Source of the DNA: Accumulibacter sp.
GTDB taxonomy: Bacteria; Pseudomonadota; Gammaproteobacteria; Burkholderiales; Rhodocyclaceae
Reading direction: 5' to 3'
Length of the DNA stretch: 64,000 nt
Assembly: GCA_024235715.1 (NCBI GenBank)
Contig: JACKLW010000005.1
Span: 1,054,001-1,118,000 of the forward strand
The notes beneath the pieces were generated by a model. That model was not told the DNA's origin and searched no databases. It saw only the letters and a program-made list of their open reading frames with translations. Shown here one piece after another: positions 7,960 through 16,311 of the stretch (positions are counted from its first letter, which is position 1; each line of letters starts with the position of its first letter). The position numbers were made by a program, and so were the translations under genes.

Positions 7960-9594
7960 CTACGGCAACCGTGGCTGCGGATACTGCCCGGCATCGAAAG
8001 CGTTGTTGAAGCGAAGATCGTTGCCGTTGTTGGGGAAGAAATCATTCCCCGGCCAGACCCCCGTCGTCAGCCTTTTCTCCATCGCCTCGATGGCCACTGT
8101 CCATTCGGCCTGGGTGAGCGCGCAATGGCCGTTCGCCTCGACGAAGGTCTGGCGCAATTGCGCCCGCTTGGCGAGTTGGCCCGTGGCGTCCAGGGTCTCA
8201 CGCAGCTCGGTTTCCTGCGACGGGAGCACCAGGCCATCGGTGGTGGTATGCACGGCCAGCATGGGGTGCGGCGGTTGACGACCAGCGAAGCTGAAGTCGT
8301 GGTAGCTGGCAGTGTAGGCTTTCCCCTGGGGACTGGCTTCGTAGTTGCGGCGGACGTTCATTGCTCCCAGCCAGCCATCGATGGCCTCAGACGGCACACC
8401 CAACTGTGCCAGATAGAGACGGTCCGCAGGCGACAGGCCGTAGGCGTGGTCCAGGTTCTGTCCCACGGCGCCGCCGGCGCGGCCTTCGACATCCGCTTTC
8501 ACTTCCGTGGCGAAGAGCAGCGCCGAGCCCAACCAGTTGAAACCGGCATAACCGGGAACGTTGGCGGCAGGAGGGAACGGATAGAAGCCCGCCAGCGGCA
8601 GGCCGGTCACCAGGCGGACGAACTCCAGCCGACCAAAGTTGGCCCTAAACGCAGGCGTAGGTAGACCGTGATCGTCAAGCGGAAACCAGCCTTCCAGGAC
8701 CGGCGCGACGTCCCTGTTGAAGACCACGTCATCTCGCACGTCGGCAACATTCCCGACCTCGTTGCCCCACGGCCAGCCGCCAAAACCGTGTTCGTTTCCA
8801 AACGCGACGTCGATCGCCAGGGCGAAGTCGACGGCGCTGTCCCAGCTACGCGACGCACCGGCGCCAACCGTGCATGCAGCGATCACGCCATCGACCAGCG
8901 GCGAGTGTTCTTCCGCGTAGCGCAGGGCGACCAGGCTGCCCTGCGAGCGGCCGAGCAGGATGGTCTTCTGCGGCCAGCTCCACTGGGTCATGATCAACAG
9001 TCGGCGGGCCTGCAGGATCGCCCGCCCGATGTCGCGGGTGCCATCCTCGACCACCCAGCCGAGCTTGCCGTTCTGCAGGAAATCGAAGTCAGGCTTGTAG
9101 TCGGTGACGACGGCCGCATACTTGCGGGAGCACACCAGGTCTTCCTCAAACGCGTCCGGGTTCGGCGGGTAGGTGAGCCCGTTGGCGGTGATCCCGGGCA
9201 GGGCGTTGTTGAGCGGCGTAAGACCGAGCAGCGGCGGTACCGTCGGCGGGTTGGTCAGCGGGTTGCCGTTGACATCGAGGGGCTGCCCCGAGGCGTTGAC
9301 CTTCATCGCCGTTCCGGTGCCGCGCGCGTAGGCCAGGAGCTTGCCGTTCCAGGTGACCTTCATCTTTCCGTTCACTTTCTTCTTCGCGGGAATCACCACG
9401 CGGAAAGGGGCAAAGGCGTTGTTCGGGTCGCCGGTGTACGTGCCGCCGTAATAGTCCATGTACGTTTCGCCGTTGTCGCAGCGGCGTTCCTGCACGCCGA
9501 AGACCAAGGCCTGCGCATCCGTCATGGCGAATGCGGCGGTCACCGCGGTGGCGATCAGCAGGCTCTTCGCCGCTCGTCTCGTTACTCTCCTCAT
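7960..9594 (-). CDS. Secreted alpha/beta hydrolase of unknown substrate
   Basis: A 544-aa protein with an N-terminal signal peptide (MRRVTRRAAKSLLIATAVTA, cleavage near residue 29). The nucleophile elbow GRSQGS places the catalytic Ser at 217. Probable acid and base are the Asp in HTTTDGLVLP and the His in EANGHCALT near the C-terminus, so the triad looks intact. The long segment between nucleophile and acid suggests a lid or tannase/feruloyl-esterase-like insertion. It stands alone, divergent from the EamA transporter. An extracellular or periplasmic esterase or depolymerase is plausible; no substrate can be named. Confidence 0.7.
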   Translation of the reverse strand: MRRVTRRAAKSLLIATAVTAAFAMTDAQALVFGVQERRCDNGETYMDYYGGTYTGDPNNAFAPFRVVIPAKKKVNGKMKVTWNGKLLAYARGTGTAMKVNASGQPLDVNGNPLTNPPTVPPLLGLTPLNNALPGITANGLTYPPNPDAFEEDLVCSRKYAAVVTDYKPDFDFLQNGKLGWVVEDGTRDIGRAILQARRLLIMTQWSWPQKTILLGRSQGSLVALRYAEEHSPLVDGVIAACTVGAGASRSWDSAVDFALAIDVAFGNEHGFGGWPWGNEVGNVADVRDDVVFNRDVAPVLEGWFPLDDHGLPTPAFRANFGRLEFVRLVTGLPLAGFYPFPPAANVPGYAGFNWLGSALLFATEVKADVEGRAGGAVGQNLDHAYGLSPADRLYLAQLGVPSEAIDGWLGAMNVRRNYEASPQGKAYTASYHDFSFAGRQPPHPMLAVHTTTDGLVLPSQETELRETLDATGQLAKRAQLRQTFVEANGHCALTQAEWTVAIEAMEKRLTTGVWPGNDFFPNNGNDLRFNNAFDAGQYPQPRLP

Positions 9595-9834
9595 CGGTAT
9601 AGTCCCCCTCGTTTGCGGTTGGAAATGACCGCACGGGCACCAGTGTCTCGGTTTACCTGGTGGTGGTCAATCCTTGATTCCTCGAGGATTTTCCCTTCAC
9701 CACGGATTTTCACGGCGATTCCGCGGAAATCTCTGAAGAAGACGAGCCGTTTACCCGCCCTTGCGCTTGGCGTACAGTGAGCGCCCGCTTCGCCTGCCTG
9801 TGGCGTTCGCAACGTCTCTTGTCCTGCCATCGGC

Positions 9835-10743
9835 ATGCCCTGGAAAAACTGGTCCTCGGAAAGTCTTGGCGTCGCGCTGGCGATATCCGCCGCCTTCGGC
9901 TTCTCGTTCAAGGCGATCTTCGTCAAGCTGGCCTACGCCGTACCGCAAGCCGTCGCGGTCGACGCCATCACCCTGCTCGCCCTGCGGATGAGCTTTGCCC
10001 TGCCATTCTTCGCCGTGATCGCGGTACGTTCCAGCCGCGCGGCACCAGCGCTCTCGCGCCGCGACTGGCTGACGCTCGCGGCGCTCGGCCTGCTCGGCTA
10101 TTACGGGGCGAGCGTTTTCGACTTCATCGGCCTGAGCTACATCAGCGCCGGTCTCGAGCGGCTGATCCTGTTTACCTACCCGACGCTGACGGTGATGATC
10201 GGGGTGCTGTTCATGGGCAAGACGCTGCAGCAGCGCGAGATCGCCGCCCTGCTGCTGTCGTATGTCGGCATCGGCCTCGTCTTCTTCCATGACCTGGAGT
10301 TCTCCGGCGAGCCGCGCTCGGTACTGATCGGTTCGGCTTTCGTCTTCGCGTCGTCACTGTCGTACGCCTTCTATCTGGCCGGCAGCGGCGCGATGATCCA
10401 GCGGCTCGGCTCGGTACGCTTCACGGCGCTGGCCATGCTGGTATCGGTCCTGGCCATCGAGCTGCACCTGGTGGTCACGCAACCGCTCTCGGCATTGGCC
10501 CAGCCCTTGCCGATCTATGCCTACGCGGCCGCCATGGCGCTGTTGTCAACCGTGCTCCCCGTCTTCCTGCAATCGGCGGCGATCCGCCGCATCGGCGCTG
10601 CCAAATCGGTGATGATCGGCACGCTTGGCCCGATGCTGACCATTGTTTTCGCCTGGTGGCTGCTCGACGAACCGCTGTCTCTGACGCAGCTGTCTGGCGC
10701 GGCGTTGGTCCTGGCCGGCGTGTGGCTGGTTTCGCGACGTTGA
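9835..10743 (+). CDS. EamA/DMT-family transporter
   Basis: A 302-aa protein with about ten transmembrane helices arranged as two repeated EamA halves. Characteristic motifs are SFKAIFVKLAY in helix 1, LERLILFTYPTLTVMIG and, in the second half, PVFLQSAAIRRIGAAKSVMIGTLGPMLT with FAWWLLDEPLS. Members of the drug/metabolite transporter superfamily export small metabolites; the substrate here is not predictable. The ATG at 9835 begins right before the first helix. No operon partner is evident. Confidence 0.85.
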   Translation: MPWKNWSSESLGVALAISAAFGFSFKAIFVKLAYAVPQAVAVDAITLLALRMSFALPFFAVIAVRSSRAAPALSRRDWLTLAALGLLGYYGASVFDFIGLSYISAGLERLILFTYPTLTVMIGVLFMGKTLQQREIAALLLSYVGIGLVFFHDLEFSGEPRSVLIGSAFVFASSLSYAFYLAGSGAMIQRLGSVRFTALAMLVSVLAIELHLVVTQPLSALAQPLPIYAYAAAMALLSTVLPVFLQSAAIRRIGAAKSVMIGTLGPMLTIVFAWWLLDEPLSLTQLSGAALVLAGVWLVSRR

Positions 10744-10901
10744 GCGGTCGGCGACGGACCCCGTGTGCTCATCTCTCGCCGTCGCCGGAACGGCAGACGC
10801 CGGAGACTGCTTGCGCTAGAGTGCTGGGCTTTCCTTGCGGGCCGTGACCAGTTGTCCCGGTGTCGTCCTGCAGACAATCACTCGATGAGCTTCACCTGAC
10901 C

Positions 10902-12995
10902 ATGCAGCCACCAACCCAGCAGGCGCCAGCCAGATATCGCCCGGACATCGACGGCTTGCGGGCCATCGCCATTATGGCGGTGGTCTTCTACCACGCCGGG
11001 TTTCCCGGCTTTTCCGGTGGCTTCGTCGGTGTCGACGTCTTTTTCGTCATTTCCGGCTTCCTGATCACCGCCCTGCTCTTCAACGAGGCCGCAGCCACCG
11101 GCCGCGTCAGCCTGAGCGCCTTCTATGCGCGACGCGTACGCCGACTGATGCCCGCCGGTCTGCTGGTGGTGGCGGCGACGCTGCTGCTCGGTGCGCTGTT
11201 CATGCCCCCGGTCTCCGATGAACAGCGCGCGCTCGCCCGCTCGGCCATGGCGGTCGCTTTCTTCGCTTCGAATTTCTATTTCTTCGCAACCACCGGCGGC
11301 TACTTCGACGCGCCGTCCTTCAGCATGCCGCTGCTGCACACCTGGTCACTGGCCGTCGAGGAGCAATACTATCTGCTCTGGCCACTGCTCATGCTCCTGC
11401 TCTTTCGCCTGTCGCGGCCATCGTCGGGCGAGAGCACGATGCGCACACGCGTGCTGTGGGCTCTCGCGGTGATGCTGGCGATGTCGCTGGCCCTGTCGGT
11501 GGGCTTCACCGGCAGCCACCAGGATTTTTCCTTTTACCTGCTGCCGGCCCGGGTCTGGGAATTCGCCATCGGTGGCATCGTCGGCTTGGCCGGGACTGCG
11601 TTCTACCATCGTCTGCGGCGCTGGGGCGAAGCACTGGCCGGCGTTGGCCTGGCGCTGATCGCCTTTTCGGTAGGCGTCCTCGACGACGGCACGCCGTTTC
11701 CGGGATCGGCGGCGGCCCTGCCGGTCTTCGGCGCGGCCTTGCTGATTGTCGGCATGACCGCCAACGAGCAGGGCCGCGTGCGGCGGCTGCTGGCGTCCAG
11801 GCCAATGGTGTTCGTCGGCCTGCTCTCGTACTCGTGGTATCTGTGGCATTGGCCGCTGCTCTCCTTCTACCGGATACATGGCCTCGGCATTCGGGATCTC
11901 GCCGGCAACGCGGTCGTGATCACGGTGGCGCTGATCCTCGCCTGGCTGACCTACATCGGCATCGAACACCCGGTGCGAACACGGCGGCCGTGGCTGTTTG
12001 CCAGCGTCAGACCGACCCTCTTCGCCGGCGCTGCGATCTCCCTGGCGACGCTGTTCCTGGCCGCCGGCCTGTGGGGGTGGCGCGAGTATCAGAAATCGGC
12101 CGACGCCTATTCCTGGATCGTGACGGCGCAAAGCGACCACCATCGCCACAAGCAAGCCTGTTCGCAACCGGCAAGGCCGGTCGCCGACCTGCCGCTTGCA
12201 GAATGCACCTACGGCCCGGACAGGAATCACCCGAAGCTGTTGCTGTGGGGGGATTCGCATGCCATGCACCTGCTGCCCATGCTGACCGAGGCGTTTCCCG
12301 AGGTCGCCGTCTATGAACTGACCATGGCCACCTGCGTGCCCCTGCTGGGCGACGAATCGCGACCGCTCCTGACCGGCGAGAAATGCCTCGAGTTCAATCG
12401 GCGTGTCCTGCAGGAAATCATCGCCTTGAAGAATAGCGGCCTTGAAGGCGTCGTCATGTCGGCAAGATGGCCAATGCATTTCGCGCATCAGAGCATCGCC
12501 GTCGCCGACCAGCGACCCGGCGCAGCGCCACCCGACGCGACGGCGATGGCGCAGCGACGCACTGCCATGCAGAGGAGCCTCGACGTCACGTTGACGACGC
12601 TTGAGCGCCTGGGCTTGCGGGTTGTCGTGCTCGCCCCGACGCCACAACTCCTCTACTCGGCACCACAGTGCGTTGCCCTGCGAGGCGCAGCGCACTGCAA
12701 CGTGCCGCGTGCGCGCAACGAATTCATGCTCAGCGATTCGACGGAGGCGCTGGCCGAGGTGATCAGTCGACATCCGAACACGCGCCTGATCGAGCCGGTC
12801 GATTTCTTCTGTGACGCACAGACCTGCCTGGCCGTGCGTGACGGACGGATTCTCTACTACGATGACGATCACATCACCACCGCCGCCGCCCACGATCTCG
12901 GCCGCTATCTGGCAGCCGATCTGGCCTGGTTGCTCGACAAGCCTCCAGGCCCTGCCCGGATCAGCCAGGAGACGCGTCCGCCCGACACGAAATAG
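10902..12995 (+). CDS. OafA/YrhL-type acyltransferase with C-terminal SGNH domain
   Basis: A membrane-bound acyltransferase-3 protein of about 697 aa. It opens with RPDIDGLRAIAIMAVVFYHAG and GGFVGVDVFFVISGFLI, then ten or so helices. From about residue 400 there is a periplasmic SGNH-hydrolase-like domain, with GDSHAMHLLPML (Ser-nucleophile block) and a C-terminal DDDHITTAAAHDLGRYL (Asp-His block). Such proteins O-acetylate surface polysaccharide or lipopolysaccharide sugars. The start is uncertain: ATG at 10902 is used, and a GTG at 10860 is also in frame. A GC-rich hairpin overlaps the stop. Confidence 0.85.
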   Translation: MQPPTQQAPARYRPDIDGLRAIAIMAVVFYHAGFPGFSGGFVGVDVFFVISGFLITALLFNEAAATGRVSLSAFYARRVRRLMPAGLLVVAATLLLGALFMPPVSDEQRALARSAMAVAFFASNFYFFATTGGYFDAPSFSMPLLHTWSLAVEEQYYLLWPLLMLLLFRLSRPSSGESTMRTRVLWALAVMLAMSLALSVGFTGSHQDFSFYLLPARVWEFAIGGIVGLAGTAFYHRLRRWGEALAGVGLALIAFSVGVLDDGTPFPGSAAALPVFGAALLIVGMTANEQGRVRRLLASRPMVFVGLLSYSWYLWHWPLLSFYRIHGLGIRDLAGNAVVITVALILAWLTYIGIEHPVRTRRPWLFASVRPTLFAGAAISLATLFLAAGLWGWREYQKSADAYSWIVTAQSDHHRHKQACSQPARPVADLPLAECTYGPDRNHPKLLLWGDSHAMHLLPMLTEAFPEVAVYELTMATCVPLLGDESRPLLTGEKCLEFNRRVLQEIIALKNSGLEGVVMSARWPMHFAHQSIAVADQRPGAAPPDATAMAQRRTAMQRSLDVTLTTLERLGLRVVVLAPTPQLLYSAPQCVALRGAAHCNVPRARNEFMLSDSTEALAEVISRHPNTRLIEPVDFFCDAQTCLAVRDGRILYYDDDHITTAAAHDLGRYLAADLAWLLDKPPGPARISQETRPPDTK

Positions 12996-13050
12996 CCATC
13001 CCCGGGGATGGCCCGGGCGTTTGCGGTCGCTGCTGCTCCGATCGCAAACG
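12995..13050. terminator. Two hairpins after the acyltransferase gene
   Basis: The first is a perfect 18-bp palindrome, GCCATCCCCGGGGATGGC (12995-13012), just past the stop codon. The second is CGTTTGCG (13018-13025) paired with CGCAAACG (13043-13050). Neither has a T-run, so intrinsic termination is possible but not certain. They separate this gene from the signalling island. Confidence 0.45.
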
Positions 13051-13197
13051 CCTGCGCCTGCTGCGCGGCAGCGATCGACGGTTGCCGGCTGTTGACTTTT
13101 TGTCGAGGATAGCGCCGACTATCCCTTGCAGATCGACCCAGGATGGTCGCATGTTTCGTCGTGTGTTGCATTCCCCTCGCCGTACTGCGCGCAGCCG

Positions 13198-16100
13198 ATG
13201 ACAGCTCACGCAAACAGCGGCTCCGGCACCGAGGCGCGCGCCTGGATCTTCGCCCTGCTGGCCGCACTGCTGGCACTGTCCACGGGCGCTGTCGTCGGGC
13301 ATTACGCGCAACAGCGCGAGCTGGCGCAGGAGAGGAGCCAGGTCCTCCATCGTCTTTCGACCCTGCGCGCACGCCTCGAAGGCATCGTCAACATCAACCT
13401 CTCGCTGGTGCATGGCCTGACGGCGGTCATCGCAACCCGTCCCGACATCGACCAGGCCGGTTTCGCGGCCATTGCCGACGGCCTGGTGAGCGAACCCTAT
13501 GCGCTGCGCCATATCGGCGCCGCGCCGGACATGGTGCTGTCGCTGATGTACCCGCTCGCCGGCAACGAGGCGGCGGTCGGCCTCGACTACCGTACCCATC
13601 CGCAACAGCGCGAGGCCGCGCTGCGCGCGCGCGACAGCGGTCGGACGGTAATCGCCGGCCCGGTCGCCCTGCAGCAAGGAGGCGTCGCGATCATCGCCCG
13701 CAAGCCGGTTTTCCTGCCCCCCGCCCAGCCCGGCGGGGAACGGCGTTTCTGGGGCCTGGTGTCGGCGGCTATCGACGTCGAAGCGCTTTATCGGCAGGCG
13801 GGCCTGCACGACCCTGACCTTGGCCTGCGGATAGCGCTTCGGGGTAGCGACGGTGGCGGTGAGAGCGGTCCCGTGTTCTTCGGTGACACGGCGCTTTTCG
13901 GCGCCGACCCGGTGAGTGTCGAAGTGGCGCTGCCCGGCGGCGGCTCCTGGCAGATGGTCGCCGTTCCCGCCGATGGCTGGGGACACACCAATCAGGGTGC
14001 GCTCTTGCTGCGCATGATGAGTTTCCTGGTTGCACTGGCGGCGGCGATCATGGTCTATCGGCTGGCCCGTGCCGCCGATGTTCTCGCCAGCCAGGGCGCG
14101 AGAATGCACGCGCTGTTGCAGACCATCCCCGACCTGGTCTGGCTTAAGAACGCCGAGGGCGTCTTTCTGAGCTGCAATCCACGCTTCGAGCAACTCTTCG
14201 GTGCCCGCGAGGCAGATATCGTGGGCAAGACCGACCATGATTTCGTGCCTGCCGAACTGGCCGACCACTTCCGCGACAACGACCATGCCGCGATCGCTGC
14301 CGGAGGTCCGCGTGTTAACGAGGAATGGGTGCGCTTCGCCAGCGATGGCCACCGCGAGTTGCTGGAAACCATCAAGACCCCGGTCTACGACGAGCGTGGC
14401 GGCGTCCTGGGGGTGCTGGGGATCGCGCGCGATATCACCCGGCGCACGCTCGACGCGGCCGCGTTGCGTCGGCAGAAGGATCTCCTCGATCGCACCGGAC
14501 ACCTGGCCAAGGTGGGGGGCTGGGCGTTCGATGTGGCGACCATGCGCGGCTCGTGGACCGACGAGACAGCTCGCATATACGACCTGGAGCCCGAACCCGA
14601 CGTCGACGTGGCGCAGGGCCTTGGCTGTTTCCACGGCGAGTCGCGTCGAGCCATCGAGCAGGCGGTGCGTGATGCCATCGATTCCGGCCGGGCCTACGAC
14701 CTGGAACTCGAATTCAGGAGTGCCAAGGGTGTGAAGAAGTGGGTTCGAACCATCGGTCTGCCAGTGCTGGAAGATGGGAAGGTGGTGCGCGTCGAAGGCG
14801 CCATCCAGGACGTCACCGAACTCAAACTCGCCGAGGTCAAGGCCCGCCACGGCGAACTGGTCCTCGATTCCGTCTTTCAGGCCTTGCCCGACCAGTTCTT
14901 CCTGATGGACCCCGACGGCACCATTCGCGACTACCGCGCGCAGCGAAGCACCGACCCGTACCTGCTGCGCGAAGCTTTCCTGGGCAAGCGCATGCAGGAC
15001 GTATTGCCTGCCGACATTGGCGAGCGGGTGCAGAGCAGTTTGGCGGAAATCGGCGAACGGGGTGGCCTGGTCACCTGCGAGTACGATTTGCCGACAGTCG
15101 ACGGCACGAGCCATTTCGAGGCTCGACTCACCCGTCTGGCCGAGGAGGGTCCGGTGGTCGCCGTGGTGCGCGACATCTCCGGTGAGTACCGGAGCCGCTT
15201 GTCGCTGTCTGCCAGCGAAGCTCGCCATCGACAGTTGTTCGAGCGCAATCCGGCGCCAATGCTGGTCTACGCGCCCGACAGCCTGCGCCTGCTGGCCGTC
15301 AACGAGGCATTCACCGCGCACTACCGATATTCGCGGGAGGAAGCCCTCGCCCTGAATCTCCCCGATCTGTATCCGCCCGCAGACAAACAATCGCTTATCG
15401 ACCTGCTCGGCCGTCTCGCAGGGCTGGCCTACGTGGGCGAATGGCGTCACCTGCGGAAGGATGGCAGCGTGATCATGATCGAAGCGCGTTCGCACGACCT
15501 GTGCTACGAAGGCCATGCCGCGCGCGTCGCGGTCATCACGGACATCACCGAGCGCAAGCGCATGGAGGACGAGATCCGCCAGCTCAATGCGGATCTGGAG
15601 GAGAAGGTGGGCCGGCGAACGGCCGAACTGGCCGCAGCAAACAAGGAATTGCAGACCTTCACCTATTCCGTCTCCCACGATCTCAAGGCGCCGCTGCGCG
15701 GCATCGATGGTTACAGCCGCCTGCTGCTGGACGGTCATTACGCCGAACTGGGTGAAGAGGGCCGCCTGTTCCTCGACAACGTGCGCAGAGGCGTCGCGCA
15801 TATGGCACGCCTGATCGACGACCTGCTTGCCTATTCCCGACTGGAGAGGGCCAGCGTACACGGACAGACGCTGGACCTGTCGCAGGCGGCGGGCATGGTT
15901 CTGGACGACCGCCGGGCAGAGCTGCAGGCGCGCGGGATTGGCGTCAAGATCGACTTGAGCGGACTGAGTGCTTGCGCCGACCCGGAGGGCCTTAAAATGG
16001 TCCTGCGCAACCTGGTGGACAATGCACTCAAGTTCACGCGCGATAGCCGGTCGCCCACCCTGGCGATCAGCGGCTGCCGCACCGAGAAATCGGTCCTCCT

Positions 16101-16311
16101 GGCGATCAAGGACAACGGGATCGGCTTCGACATGCGCTTTCACGATCGCATCTTCGAGATCTTCCAACGCCTGCAGCGCGCCGAAGACTATCCCGGCACC
16201 GGCGTCGGCCTGGCCATCGTGCACAAGGCCGTGCAGCGCATGGGCGGACGCGTCTGGGCTGAAAGCCAGCCAGGCCAGGGTGCCACTTTCTACCTCGAGC
16301 TGCCGCGATGA
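13198..16311 (+). CDS. CHASE-PAS sensor histidine kinase
   Basis: A hybrid-free sensor kinase of about 1037 aa. Two membrane helices (about 15-37 and 270-292) enclose an extracellular region with CHASE-domain features (ARLEGIVNINLSLVHGLTAVI). At least four PAS segments follow (for example VWLKNAEGVFLSCNPRFEQL and LLAVNEAFTAHYRYSREEAL). The kinase core has phospho-acceptor His827 in YSVSHDLKAPLRGIDGYS, N-box NLVDNALKFTRD, and G-boxes DNGIGFDM and GTGVGLAIVH. The ATG at 13198 is used; a TTG at 13126 is the alternative. It overlaps the next kinase gene by ATGA, so the two are coupled. Confidence 0.9.
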   Translation: MTAHANSGSGTEARAWIFALLAALLALSTGAVVGHYAQQRELAQERSQVLHRLSTLRARLEGIVNINLSLVHGLTAVIATRPDIDQAGFAAIADGLVSEPYALRHIGAAPDMVLSLMYPLAGNEAAVGLDYRTHPQQREAALRARDSGRTVIAGPVALQQGGVAIIARKPVFLPPAQPGGERRFWGLVSAAIDVEALYRQAGLHDPDLGLRIALRGSDGGGESGPVFFGDTALFGADPVSVEVALPGGGSWQMVAVPADGWGHTNQGALLLRMMSFLVALAAAIMVYRLARAADVLASQGARMHALLQTIPDLVWLKNAEGVFLSCNPRFEQLFGAREADIVGKTDHDFVPAELADHFRDNDHAAIAAGGPRVNEEWVRFASDGHRELLETIKTPVYDERGGVLGVLGIARDITRRTLDAAALRRQKDLLDRTGHLAKVGGWAFDVATMRGSWTDETARIYDLEPEPDVDVAQGLGCFHGESRRAIEQAVRDAIDSGRAYDLELEFRSAKGVKKWVRTIGLPVLEDGKVVRVEGAIQDVTELKLAEVKARHGELVLDSVFQALPDQFFLMDPDGTIRDYRAQRSTDPYLLREAFLGKRMQDVLPADIGERVQSSLAEIGERGGLVTCEYDLPTVDGTSHFEARLTRLAEEGPVVAVVRDISGEYRSRLSLSASEARHRQLFERNPAPMLVYAPDSLRLLAVNEAFTAHYRYSREEALALNLPDLYPPADKQSLIDLLGRLAGLAYVGEWRHLRKDGSVIMIEARSHDLCYEGHAARVAVITDITERKRMEDEIRQLNADLEEKVGRRTAELAAANKELQTFTYSVSHDLKAPLRGIDGYSRLLLDGHYAELGEEGRLFLDNVRRGVAHMARLIDDLLAYSRLERASVHGQTLDLSQAAGMVLDDRRAELQARGIGVKIDLSGLSACADPEGLKMVLRNLVDNALKFTRDSRSPTLAISGCRTEKSVLLAIKDNGIGFDMRFHDRIFEIFQRLQRAEDYPGTGVGLAIVHKAVQRMGGRVWAESQPGQGATFYLELPR